Origin: Rhodococcus sp. IEGM 1381
GTDB lineage: Bacteria > Actinomycetota > Actinomycetes > Mycobacteriales > Mycobacteriaceae
Length of the DNA: 64,000 nucleotides
Assembly (NCBI RefSeq): GCF_030056795.1
Contig: NZ_JASHKQ010000010.1
Location: 62,001-126,000 of the forward strand
Direction: 5' to 3'
Position numbers and translations under genes: made by a program. The notes under the pieces were generated by a model. That model was not told the origin of the DNA, did no database searches, and saw only the letters and a program-made list of their open reading frames with translations. Below are positions 16,086-24,414 of the stretch, piece after piece. Position 1 is the stretch's first letter. Each line of letters begins with the position of its first letter.

Positions 16086-17761
16086 CCGCCGCCACCGACG
16101 CCACTTCCTCGGACTGGGACGGACGACTGGCTCGGTACCCGGAGGATCGCGCGCGGCGCTACCGACAGAGCGGGGCGTGGAGTTCACTTCCGACAAGTCG
16201 GCGGTTCCACGACATCGCGCTCCGATTCCCCGACCGGCCCGCGATCATCGGTGCCGAGGGCTCGATGACGTTCGGCGAGCTCGACCGTCGCACCGACGCA
16301 ATCGCAGCCGGTCTGGTCGAGCTGGGATTCGTACGTCTCGAACCCGTGTTGTTCCAGCTGACAAACAGAGTCGAGACCGTCCTCGCATGGTACGGGTGTG
16401 TCAAAGCCGGGTTGGTTCCGGTCGCGACTCTGGCCGCCCATCGAATGCACGAAATCGCACACGTCGGTGCCGCGGTGGGCGCAGTCGCGCACTTCGTGGA
16501 GGCGGGTCTGCCGTCCTTCGATCTGGTCGAGTTCGCCCGTGAACATGCTGCCGTGAGCGAGACCGTTCGCGCCGTGGTGACAGTCGGGGATGTCGGGGGT
16601 GATGGACTGTGCTTGGAGACGATCGGACTCGACATCGATCCTGTCGAGGCGAGGGCAGCGGTCGAAGCAGTCGAGGCCGCGACCGCTCCCGAGGATGTTG
16701 TCGCGTTCCAATTGTCCGGCGGTACAACAGGAGTTCCCAAGGTCATTCCACGGATCCACGCCGAATATTGGAACAACGCGTTGATGTACGCTCAGCGGCT
16801 CCAGTGGACTGCGGACAGCCGCGTCGCCCATCTGATCCCCATCGTCCACAACGCCGGCATCGCGTGCGGTTTACACGCCTCGCACTCTGTCGGAGCGTGT
16901 CTCGTACTCGCGACAGCGGACGTCAGGTCTGCGTTCGAGCTGATGGAACGCGCTGAAGCGACCGAGGTATTGATCGGCCACGGTCACTACCAGGCCGTTC
17001 TGAGTTCCGAGTTCGATCGCGTGCGTGGGCGTCTGAAGCACGTGATTCTGTCCGGTGCCAAAGTCTCACCGGCACTGATGGACCGAGTAGACGATGGCAA
17101 AGACCATTGGGCGGGGCAACTGTTCGGGATGTCCGAGGGCCTGCTCACCGTCACCCCGGTTGCCGCCCCACGAGATGCTCGCATCACCACCGTCGGTACA
17201 CCGGTCTGCGCGGAGGACGAGGTCCGCATTCTCGATCCCGGAACGGAGATCGTGTTACCCGACGGAGACGTCGGTGAACTGTGTTGCCGCGGCCCGTACA
17301 CGATCACCGGGTATTTCGACGCCCCCGAGCACAACCGGACCGCCTTCACCTCCGACGGCTTCTATCGGACCGGGGATCTGGCGTCGATCTCCGTCATCGA
17401 CGGCGAGCGATACGTCTCGATCGAGGGGCGCATCAAGGATCTGATCAACCGCGGAGGCGAGAAGATCAACGCCGAGGAGCTCGAACTTCTGCTCCTCGAC
17501 CACCCGGCCATCGTGGGTGCGGCCGTGGTCGCGATGCCCGACCCCCGGCTCGGCGAGAAGACATGCGCGTATCTGGTCACCGACGGTGCTCCGGTGACGA
17601 TGGCCGACGTACAGGACCACCTCACCCGGCTCGGGGTGGCCAAGTTCAAATGGCCCGAGCGCCTCGAATGGATCGACGCGCTTCCCCGAACCAACGTCAA
17701 CAAAATCGACAAGAAGCGTTTGCGGCTCGACGTCGCCGCGAAACTCGAGAGGCAACAATGA
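16082..17761 (+). CDS. aryl acid-AMP ligase / aryl-CoA ligase (DHB-AMP ligase type)
   Basis: A 559-residue adenylate-forming enzyme. The P-loop is FQLSGGTTGVPKVIPRIH, strikingly close to that of 2,3-dihydroxybenzoate and salicylate AMP ligases (EntE/DhbE/SdgA). Downstream are FGMSEGLL, the hinge GRIKDLINRGGEKIN, and the C-terminal lysine in NVNKIDKK. It has no carrier-protein domain and there is no siderophore gene nearby. Beside an aryl-CoA hydroxylase-like protein it more likely activates a ring carboxylate, as SdgA does with salicylate. ATGA overlaps join it to the genes before and after. The substrate and the thiol acceptor are inference. Confidence 0.85.
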   Translation: MTAATDATSSDWDGRLARYPEDRARRYRQSGAWSSLPTSRRFHDIALRFPDRPAIIGAEGSMTFGELDRRTDAIAAGLVELGFVRLEPVLFQLTNRVETVLAWYGCVKAGLVPVATLAAHRMHEIAHVGAAVGAVAHFVEAGLPSFDLVEFAREHAAVSETVRAVVTVGDVGGDGLCLETIGLDIDPVEARAAVEAVEAATAPEDVVAFQLSGGTTGVPKVIPRIHAEYWNNALMYAQRLQWTADSRVAHLIPIVHNAGIACGLHASHSVGACLVLATADVRSAFELMERAEATEVLIGHGHYQAVLSSEFDRVRGRLKHVILSGAKVSPALMDRVDDGKDHWAGQLFGMSEGLLTVTPVAAPRDARITTVGTPVCAEDEVRILDPGTEIVLPDGDVGELCCRGPYTITGYFDAPEHNRTAFTSDGFYRTGDLASISVIDGERYVSIEGRIKDLINRGGEKINAEELELLLLDHPAIVGAAVVAMPDPRLGEKTCAYLVTDGAPVTMADVQDHLTRLGVAKFKWPERLEWIDALPRTNVNKIDKKRLRLDVAAKLERQQ

Positions 17762-19287
17762 AACTCGACCACGTCGCAGTCATCGGCGGTGGCCCCGGTG
17801 GCCTCTACGCCGCACGACTGCTGAAACTGTCCAACCCCCACGCCGACATCGCTGTTTACGAACAAAGTTCACCGGATACCACGTTCGGGTTCGGAGTGGG
17901 CCTCGCCTCACGGACGCAGCGGAATCTCCGTCAGGCCGACGCACCATCACTCGATGCAATTGTCGCTCGGGCTTATTCACACGAGATGTCGATGCAGGTG
18001 GGGGAGTCCATCGCGCGCTTGGCCCGTGGCGATCTGCTCGCGATAGCTCGGACCTCGCTGCTGTCCGTCCTGCAGGAGCAAGCGCGTGACGCAGGGGTTC
18101 GGCTCGAATTCGGCGGACGCCGTGAACCGGCCGATCTCGACGTCGACCTCGTCATCGCATCGGACGGAATCAACAGTGCGACGCGCACCGCCGACAGCCG
18201 GTTCGGTGCAGACATCGCCACCGGATCCGGCCTCTACCTCTGGTGCGGAACGGATTTCGCGCTGCCCAGTGCAATTTTCGTACCCGTCACCACCGAGCAC
18301 GGAACGTTTGTTGCGCATGCGTATCCCTATGCGCCAGATCGCAGTACGTTCCTGATCGAGACGGATGTCGACACGTGGACCCGCGCAGGATTCGACGCCA
18401 CGACAGCAGCCACGGACCCGACCGAGACCGACGAGGCGTCGTTACGCTATCTCGAGAAAGCCTTCGCAGACACTCTCCATAACCACGGTCTCATCGGAAA
18501 CCGAACCCGGTGGATGAAGTTCCGAACCGTCCAATGCCGAAACTGGTCGGTAGGCAACGTCGTTCTTCTCGGGGACGCCGCCCACACCGCTCATTACTCC
18601 ATCGGGTCGGGAACGAAGCTGGCCATGGAGGATGCCATTGCGCTCGATGCCGCACTGGTGGCAGCGGAGACCGTCGGGGATGCGCTCGCCGAGTACGAAC
18701 GGGTGCGACGACCGGCCGTCGAACACCTTCAGCAGATCGCAGTGCGAAGCGAACAGTGGTGGGAGTCTTTTCCTCAGCGGATGGATCTGCCCGTGGAGCA
18801 ACTGATGGTGGCGTACATGACACGAGCCGGAAAGGTCGGCCTGGAACGGTTTCTGGAATCGGCACCGGACGTGGCGTGGAAGGGAATCGCCAGCTATGGC
18901 CAGGTCGCGGCGGACTCGGAAGCCCCGATCGATGCGTCCAGGTGGATTCTTGCCCGTCCCCTCGAACACGGAGATCGGTCGTTCTGCGACCGGTTCGCAC
19001 CGCCCGCACTTCGGGAAGATCCGAGTACGACGGTGGTATCCGTGGACGTAGAATCCGCCTGGAACGAGAAGGCGACTGCCGTCGTCGACGAGGCCAGGGC
19101 CAGTTCCACGATCTGGCTGACCGGCTCCGATGAGCGCGATCACGTCCTCACACGGCTAGATGTCGCGGAGCGCATGATGTGCAGTACCAGCGCACTCGTC
19201 GTCGTCGAGGTACCGACGGAATGTGTACCCGACGCCGTGGCCGGACTCGTCAGTGCTCGCACGCACCTCGTGTTCGTCGGTTCTTGA
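17758..19287 (+). CDS. FAD-dependent monooxygenase related to salicylyl-CoA 5-hydroxylase
   Basis: A 509-residue flavoprotein hydroxylase. It opens VAVIGGGPGGLYAARLLKL (FAD Rossmann motif) and has VIASDGINSATR near residue 140 and GDAAHTAHYSIGSGTKLAMED near residue 280, the version of the second FAD motif typical of salicylyl-CoA 5-hydroxylase (SdgC) and 2-aminobenzoyl-CoA monooxygenase. Those proteins often continue into an old-yellow-enzyme half; here only about 120 divergent residues follow, so the reductase half is missing or reduced. It is coupled to the ligase by an ATGA overlap, which supports action on the activated acid. Ring hydroxylation is likely; the substrate is unknown. Confidence 0.85.
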   Translation: MKLDHVAVIGGGPGGLYAARLLKLSNPHADIAVYEQSSPDTTFGFGVGLASRTQRNLRQADAPSLDAIVARAYSHEMSMQVGESIARLARGDLLAIARTSLLSVLQEQARDAGVRLEFGGRREPADLDVDLVIASDGINSATRTADSRFGADIATGSGLYLWCGTDFALPSAIFVPVTTEHGTFVAHAYPYAPDRSTFLIETDVDTWTRAGFDATTAATDPTETDEASLRYLEKAFADTLHNHGLIGNRTRWMKFRTVQCRNWSVGNVVLLGDAAHTAHYSIGSGTKLAMEDAIALDAALVAAETVGDALAEYERVRRPAVEHLQQIAVRSEQWWESFPQRMDLPVEQLMVAYMTRAGKVGLERFLESAPDVAWKGIASYGQVAADSEAPIDASRWILARPLEHGDRSFCDRFAPPALREDPSTTVVSVDVESAWNEKATAVVDEARASSTIWLTGSDERDHVLTRLDVAERMMCSTSALVVVEVPTECVPDAVAGLVSARTHLVFVGS

Positions 19288-19312
19288 CGAGCGCGACGGT
19301 TATTCTTCGTTC

Positions 19313-20035
19313 ATGACACGCGAGGATGCACCCCGGGGGGCGACGCGCAATCCGCGTCGAGAGCTGGTCGAGAAGCAGATTCTCGACCAGGCCACGCGGT
19401 TGTTCGCGCAGAAGGGCTTTGCCAGCACGACTCTCCAGGACATCGCCGACGCAACTGGCCTCACTCGGCCGGCGCTCTATCACTACGTCGCGAACAAGGA
19501 CGAGCTGCTCTCGCGCCTGATCAGTGAAAGCACCGAGACTCCGGCGGCGGTGCTGCACGATATCAACGGGCGTTCGGACCTCCGTCCTACCGAGAAGCTC
19601 CGCAAGATGGCCACCGCGATCGCGTTGAATCAGGCCGAGACCGCCGACCGCTTCAAGCTGATCATCAGGTCGGAAGCCGATCTGCCCGAGGAGATTTCGA
19701 GAACCTATCAGCAGAGCCGCAGGCACGTTCTCAAAGAGTTCGTGCTGGTGGTCGAAAGCGGTGTCAAGGCAGGGGAATTCAGACCCGTCGATCCTCGGAC
19801 GGCGGCACTCGGCATTATCGGCATGCTGAACTGGGTTGCCTGGTGGCATCAGAGCGGTGATGCCGACGCCGATCGCAGCGTGGCCACGCAACTCGCCGAC
19901 ATGGCACTGCGCACCGTCGTCCAGGAGAGTGGCGCGCCCGTAGTACCAGAGGGGCCCGAACGTGCCATCTCGATGCTTCGGCAGGACCTCGACTATCTCG
20001 AACGCATCCTGGCTCGGGATCGATCACAGGCGTGA
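19313..20035 (+). CDS. TetR family regulator of the catabolic locus
   Basis: A 240-residue TetR/AcrR protein. The helix-turn-helix spans residues about 20-65 (FASTTLQDIADATGLTRPALYHYVANKDELL). The C-terminal half resembles the TetR_C type with GIIGMLNWVAWWHQ. It starts 25 bases after the hydroxylase gene, so it is the last gene of the rightward operon and would be under its own control. The twin palindromes at 11417-11430 and 11547-11560 are its likely operators. The effector is probably a pathway compound or CoA ester. The start ATG 19313 is chosen because the longer in-frame reading overlaps the hydroxylase gene. Confidence 0.9.
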   Translation: MTREDAPRGATRNPRRELVEKQILDQATRLFAQKGFASTTLQDIADATGLTRPALYHYVANKDELLSRLISESTETPAAVLHDINGRSDLRPTEKLRKMATAIALNQAETADRFKLIIRSEADLPEEISRTYQQSRRHVLKEFVLVVESGVKAGEFRPVDPRTAALGIIGMLNWVAWWHQSGDADADRSVATQLADMALRTVVQESGAPVVPEGPERAISMLRQDLDYLERILARDRSQA

Positions 20036-20071
20036 TCGACGGGACCGTCACTGGGTCCGTTCCGCATCATG

Positions 20072-20280
20072 TCATCGGCGCAGATCTTTTCGCATGATCA
20101 CCCACGGGAATCCGCCCGACACGGACGTCCTCTCGGCCGCGAACTCGAAGCCCGCCGACTCGAACAGCCCGCGTGTGCCATCGTGAGATCGACTTTGCGG
20201 CCCTCGTTGTCCACCGGATACCCCTCGGCGAACGACGTGGCAGGCCGTATCGAGAAGCTCACCCGCCGACCATACCGAGC
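20072..20280 (-). pseudogene. GNAT acetyltransferase C-terminal remnant, frameshifted
   Basis: On the minus strand the segment RPATSFAEGYPVDNEGRKVDLTM is followed, in another frame, by GTRGLFESAGFEFAAE and SGGFPWVIMRKDL and a stop at 20072-20074. The two pieces join into the usual C-terminal end of a Rhodococcus-type GNAT acetyltransferase (EGYPVD...GRKVDLTM...GLFE-AGF). The N-terminal two thirds and the acetyl-CoA loop are absent, and a frameshift lies near base 20175. It is a remnant next to the end of the catabolic operon. Confidence 0.55.
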
Positions 20281-20346
20281 TTCGATGGATGCTGCCCCGG
20301 AACAGGCAACCGGTTTCCGGACGGACCGGCCCGGAGGTTTACGTGT

Positions 20347-20366
20347 CTCGACCCGGTACGGTCGAG
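20347..20366. promoter_or_regulatory. perfect hairpin upstream of the deaminase gene
   Basis: CTCGACC and GGTCGAG form a perfect 7-bp stem around a 6-base loop, 40 bases before the deaminase start. It could be an operator or an attenuator; no T tract follows. The rest of 20281-20406 shows no gene. Confidence 0.3.
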
Positions 20367-20406
20367 CCGTGGACACTTCGATCGTCGACGCACCCGGTGG
20401 TGCAAT

Positions 20407-20895
20407 GTGAGTATCTCCTCGAGCGACCGCGCATTCCTGGCCCGAGCTGTGGACTTGGCGGCGGACGCAGTGCGGACGGGCAACGATCCGTTCGGATCGG
20501 TACTCGTCTCGGACGGCGGGGAAGTGTTGGCCGAGGACAGAAATCGGGTGGGCGACCTGAACGATGCAACTCAGCATCCCGAGATCGCTCTGTCGCGTTG
20601 GGCCGCTACCAATCTGAGCCCTGTTCAGCGTCGAGCGTCGACGGTCTACACCTCCGGTGAGCACTGCGTGATGTGCGCTGCGAGCCACGGAATAGTGGGT
20701 CTCGGACGCATCGTGTACGCCACGTCCACCGCTCAATTGCTCACGTGGCTCGAAGAATTCGGCGCTGCACCACTCGCTGTCACGCCGTCGCCCATCGAAC
20801 AGATCGTGCCAGGGATCGTGGTGGACGGGCCGGTCGCCGAGTTCGGCGAAGCTGTTCGTGAACTACACCGGCAACGCCACGCGTCTGCGCGGTAG
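20407..20895 (+). CDS. nucleoside/guanine deaminase-like protein
   Basis: A 162-residue zinc-dependent deaminase of the cytidine/deoxycytidylate superfamily. The zinc site is formed by HPEIA near residue 60 (usually HAE, here with Pro in the middle position) and by CVMCAAS near residue 90 with the preceding GEH. NDPFGSVLV near residue 22 fits guanine and tRNA adenosine deaminases. The GTG at 20407 is used because the in-frame sequence before it has no homology. The substrate is probably a purine base or nucleoside; assignment within the superfamily is uncertain. Confidence 0.85.
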   Translation: MSISSSDRAFLARAVDLAADAVRTGNDPFGSVLVSDGGEVLAEDRNRVGDLNDATQHPEIALSRWAATNLSPVQRRASTVYTSGEHCVMCAASHGIVGLGRIVYATSTAQLLTWLEEFGAAPLAVTPSPIEQIVPGIVVDGPVAEFGEAVRELHRQRHASAR

Positions 20896-20918
20896 CGAGC
20901 AACAAAGAGGGGAAGCGC

Positions 20919-22313
20919 GTGCCGGACGGCATCGAAACAGCAGCAGGGGACCGTACGAGAGCGATGACGGCAGCGCTCGCAGTGACCGGCGGCGTCAGCG
21001 TCCTACTCGCGTGGCTCGAGTTCCTTCTCATTCGTCAGCAGTGTGCAGTGGGACTGTGGGTCATCGCCGTGGCAGTGATGGCGGTATGGCTCGTCTCGTC
21101 CGACGCCGGGAAGCCTGCAGCCGTGGGCCTTTCGCTCGGCGCTGTCGCCGTCGTCACTCAGCTGGCCTGGCTGGTGACGGGCTTTCACGCACTGTGGGTC
21201 TTGTGCTTGGCCGCGGCCGTTGCACTCGGATTCTTCTTGCTCGCGTCGGCTTGGGCGGGCCGTTCGGTGGGCTCGTCGGGTCGGGCCGGTACCCGTAGGG
21301 CGGCTGCCGCTGTAACGGCCGGTTTCGCTGCGGCGAGTGCGGTGGTGGTCTCCGCCCTGGTGCTCACCACGGCGGCCAGTCCGGCACCGCTGATCCGGTC
21401 GCTGCATGCGTTGGGGCAGAGCAACTCTTTCGAACCCGGTGCGCCTACAGCGACGGCGGTGGTCGACGGTGCAGGCCGCACCAGCGATGTCGAATATGGC
21501 TCGGCGCTACCGAATTCGTTTCTCGACATCTACATCGCGGACAACGATGCATCGATCAGTCGACCCACGTACGTCACGGTGCACGGTGGCGGCTGGATAG
21601 TCGGAGACAAAGCGGACGGTGCTCCCAGCACAGATTCGTACGGTGCGTCCTGGGCCGGCCCCATGCTCGACGCCGGCTACAACGTAGTGTCGCTGAACTA
21701 CGCGTTTGCGCCGCAGTACCGCTTCCCTACGCAGACAATCCAATTGGGCCAGGCCATGCAGTTCCTCGAAGCGAACGCCGACGGGTACGGACTCGACATG
21801 AGTCGCGTCGTGCTCGCCGGAACCAGCGCGGGTGGCCACATCGTGGGCAACTACGCCATTGTGCAGACCAACCCCGATTACGCGCGCGCACTGGGCGTCG
21901 AACCGACCATGGACCGACATGCTTTGAAGGCGGTCGTGTTCGAAAGCGCTGTCCTCGATGTCGGCAGAGCGGGCGCACCGAAATCGCCGAGCCCGTCGAA
22001 CGGATTCTTCTTCGACATCGCGGCCCGAAGCTACCTCGACACCACCGACACAGCACTGCTGGCGCAGGCGAACGTCGTGGACAACGCCACAACCGACTTC
22101 CCGCCGAGTTTCATCTCCGACGGCAACACCGGTACCTTCCCCGACCAGGCAGCGGAACTGAGCGCCAAGCTGGACAGAGTGGGCGTCGCCAATCGTCTTA
22201 ACCTGTACAGCAAGAACGAGGCGAGACTCGACCACGGATTCATGGCAGTGAGTTCGCAGTGGACCGACGACTACAACCGTCTCAAGATCGAGTTCCTCCG
22301 CGACGTCGTCTGA
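20919..22313 (+). CDS. membrane-anchored alpha/beta hydrolase (carboxylesterase type)
   Basis: A 464-residue protein. Residues about 15-165 contain five hydrophobic helices. The rest is an extracellular esterase domain of the hormone-sensitive-lipase type: VHGGGWIVGD oxyanion motif near residue 225, nucleophile GTSAGGH near residue 305, and the catalytic His in DHGFM near residue 445. The GTG start follows AGAGGGGAAGCGC, a good ribosome site. The 3' end overlaps the 3' end of the convergent glycosyltransferase gene by 32 bases. The substrate is unknown. Confidence 0.85.
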   Translation: MPDGIETAAGDRTRAMTAALAVTGGVSVLLAWLEFLLIRQQCAVGLWVIAVAVMAVWLVSSDAGKPAAVGLSLGAVAVVTQLAWLVTGFHALWVLCLAAAVALGFFLLASAWAGRSVGSSGRAGTRRAAAAVTAGFAAASAVVVSALVLTTAASPAPLIRSLHALGQSNSFEPGAPTATAVVDGAGRTSDVEYGSALPNSFLDIYIADNDASISRPTYVTVHGGGWIVGDKADGAPSTDSYGASWAGPMLDAGYNVVSLNYAFAPQYRFPTQTIQLGQAMQFLEANADGYGLDMSRVVLAGTSAGGHIVGNYAIVQTNPDYARALGVEPTMDRHALKAVVFESAVLDVGRAGAPKSPSPSNGFFFDIAARSYLDTTDTALLAQANVVDNATTDFPPSFISDGNTGTFPDQAAELSAKLDRVGVANRLNLYSKNEARLDHGFMAVSSQWTDDYNRLKIEFLRDVV

Positions 22314-23535
22314 TTTCGCCGGGATCGGTCCTCGATGCACTCGCCGCATCGAGAACTTCGGCGACGCGGTTGTGGAACATCGTCGGAGAATACGCACTCC
22401 GAACATGCGCCAGCCCGCCGTCGCGGACGCCGCGCCAGGTGTCGGGGTCGGTGTAGAGCCGTGCACATGCGTCCGCGAAACCGGCTGCGTCGTGGCCGAT
22501 CGCGACCGTCGACTCGTCCACGTCCAGCTGTTCGGCCAATAGGGGAGTGACCGCGCACGGGATACCTTGACTCATCGCCTCGATGACCTTGATCGGGATG
22601 CCGGCCGCGTATCGCGTCGGGGCCACGAATACCCGGCAGCGGTCGTAGAGCCGGCTCAGGTCTTCTACCACTCCATGCAGCTCGATGCGGTCGGACGCGA
22701 GTTGCTCCACGTACTCCGACTCGACCAAGCCGGCGAGCCGAAGCCGGTAGTTGTCACCGATCAACCGGTCGAGCGCGGGCATCACCTCCGTGACGAAGTA
22801 CCGAACCGAATCGACATTCGGAGAATGCTCCGCGGTACCGGTGAGTCGACCGACGAAGAGTATGTCGCGGCGCGCGTCGTACCCGGGTGAGTCGGCGCGC
22901 GCAACCGTCGAGTGCGGCAGCACATAGGTCGGGATGTCGAGCTCCGAACCGACGATGTCGGCGTCCGCCCGTCCCACCGTCGTCACGGCATCCGCGGTTC
23001 GGATCAGAGCCAGTTCCGCAGCGAGTTCGGTCGAGTACTCACGGTCGGTCATAGCGGGTGGATAGACCGCTCTGCGCCGTTTTTCCCGCGGTACGAGCAC
23101 CGCTTCCGCGTCGTACACAACAGGTGGCCGCGGCACGCCGTGGGCAGGCTGCCACCCGACGTCGAGAAATGTGCGCATGGGCGTTGGCCTGCTGATGATC
23201 AACAGGTCGAAGGTGCTGCCTTTTCGCCGTAGTAGTCTGCGCAGTCCTCGTGCCCCTCTCGCAGGGTGGAACCGGACGGCACCCTCGAACAGGGCATCGA
23301 CTCGCCGAATGTGGCTCTGCGTGGCGAACATTGGATAGAACTCCACCCTATGACCGGCGTCGAGCAGCGTGCGGACGATCTGGTGCGCTCGCGGGTAGCC
23401 TGCGCCGAAAAGGGGATCGGGGACCATGTCGTCCAGAAAGAGAATGCGTCGAGACGATGTCCCGCCTTCGCCGCTGGGCAGGGTCGACGCGGCACGGTTT
23501 CGCAGTGCGTCGCGCAGAGATCTGATCGGAATCAC
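22282..23535 (-). CDS. GT4-type glycosyltransferase
   Basis: A 417-residue GT-B fold glycosyltransferase. The N-terminal half has RILFLDDMVPDPLFGAGYPRA and VVYDAEA; the C-terminal half has the acceptor/donor strand DILFVGRLTG, the VFVAPTRYAAGIPIKVIEAMSQG segment with the GT4 donor-binding glutamate, and IPCAVT. No membrane helix is seen, so it would act in the cytoplasm. The start is set at GTG 23535: a longer frame to ATG 23691 adds 52 low-complexity Arg/Asp-rich residues and would leave only 19 bases for the divergent DoxX-like gene's promoter. The sugar and acceptor are unknown. Confidence 0.8.
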   Translation of the reverse strand: MIPIRSLRDALRNRAASTLPSGEGGTSSRRILFLDDMVPDPLFGAGYPRAHQIVRTLLDAGHRVEFYPMFATQSHIRRVDALFEGAVRFHPARGARGLRRLLRRKGSTFDLLIISRPTPMRTFLDVGWQPAHGVPRPPVVYDAEAVLVPREKRRRAVYPPAMTDREYSTELAAELALIRTADAVTTVGRADADIVGSELDIPTYVLPHSTVARADSPGYDARRDILFVGRLTGTAEHSPNVDSVRYFVTEVMPALDRLIGDNYRLRLAGLVESEYVEQLASDRIELHGVVEDLSRLYDRCRVFVAPTRYAAGIPIKVIEAMSQGIPCAVTPLLAEQLDVDESTVAIGHDAAGFADACARLYTDPDTWRGVRDGGLAHVRSAYSPTMFHNRVAEVLDAASASRTDPGEIRRRRGGTRS

Positions 23536-23710
23536 CTGCTCATCATTCCGTGTCCCGGACGCCAGGGCGACGACTGTGCCAGTCGACGGACCTGCCCGAT
23601 GGACGGAGCGACGATCATCATCCCGGGCCGCGGGCGGTGCTGTCCGGTGAGTTCTGCGATCCGCCCGGGTCATAAAAGCTGACATCGACACTTACCGAGG
23701 AGACATAGCC

Positions 23711-24142
23711 ATGACCGCCACTCACACCGCCACACCAGGGAAGACCGCACGAAGGATCGGCCTTGTTCTCTACGTCCTCGTGATCGCCTTCTTGCTGTTC
23801 GACGCGGTATTTCACATTCTCAACCTGCAACAAGTCAAGGACTCGTCGATCGATCTCGGCCTCCGTGAGGAGATGGCACCGATCACCGGCATCGTCATGC
23901 TGATCATCTTGATTCTGTATGCAATCCCAACGACGTCGATCCTCGGTGCCATCGTTCTCACCGGCTACCTGGGCGGTGCAGTACTCACCAACTGGCGAGT
24001 CGAGAAGCCGCTGCTGAGTACCGTGTTCTTCGCCATTTACGTGGGTATCGCGGCGTGGGCGGCGTTGTACCTGCGGGATGAGCGCGTGCGCAGCATTATT
24101 CCGCTGCGCCGAACGTTGCCATCCGACTCGACCGATCGGTAG
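23711..24142 (+). CDS. DoxX-like small membrane protein
   Basis: A 143-residue protein with four hydrophobic helices (residues about 15-33, 55-75, 77-95 and 103-122). The layout and the TGYLGGAVLTNWRVEKPL segment between helices 3 and 4 match the DoxX-like/DUF family common in actinobacteria. It is preceded by AGGAG at a good distance. Its biochemical role is not known. Confidence 0.8.
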   Translation: MTATHTATPGKTARRIGLVLYVLVIAFLLFDAVFHILNLQQVKDSSIDLGLREEMAPITGIVMLIILILYAIPTTSILGAIVLTGYLGGAVLTNWRVEKPLLSTVFFAIYVGIAAWAALYLRDERVRSIIPLRRTLPSDSTDR

Positions 24143-24157
24143 CGATCGGTCGAAAGC

Positions 24158-24313
24158 TCACTTCTGTGGATCCGTGTCCGTCGGAGGGTGGGGCACGTTC
24201 TCTTCGTCCACGTGCGCGCCTTCGACTGCATCGGTCTCGGGCGTGTGTTCCCGCGGACCGTCATTGCTGCCGTGGGACGGGACTGCTTCGCTTGCATCGC
24301 TCGGCATCGTCAT
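24158..24313 (-). CDS. 51-residue acidic disordered protein
   Basis: A short frame read from ATG 24313 with a strong ribosome site (AGGAG, 6 bases before the ATG). The product is rich in Asp, Glu, Pro, Ser and Thr (GPREHTPETDAVEGAHVDEE) and has no hydrophobic segment, so it should be disordered and soluble. It is convergent with the DoxX-like gene, 15 bases away. The good ribosome site and strongly acidic composition support a real gene; no function can be given. Confidence 0.55.
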   Translation of the reverse strand: MTMPSDASEAVPSHGSNDGPREHTPETDAVEGAHVDEENVPHPPTDTDPQK

Positions 24314-24414
24314 GGAATCTCCTATGGGTCGAGGCGACTGGTCGCCGGAATCAGGACCTTGTGGGAGTGCCCCGCCGAGCACAGAACTACACCCGGTCGG
24401 CGCTCCGAGTCGTG

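Noticed and set aside
23536..23691. 52-residue N-terminal extension of the glycosyltransferase
   Set aside because: Low-complexity Arg/Asp-rich sequence with no family match that would remove nearly all promoter space for the divergent DoxX-like gene.
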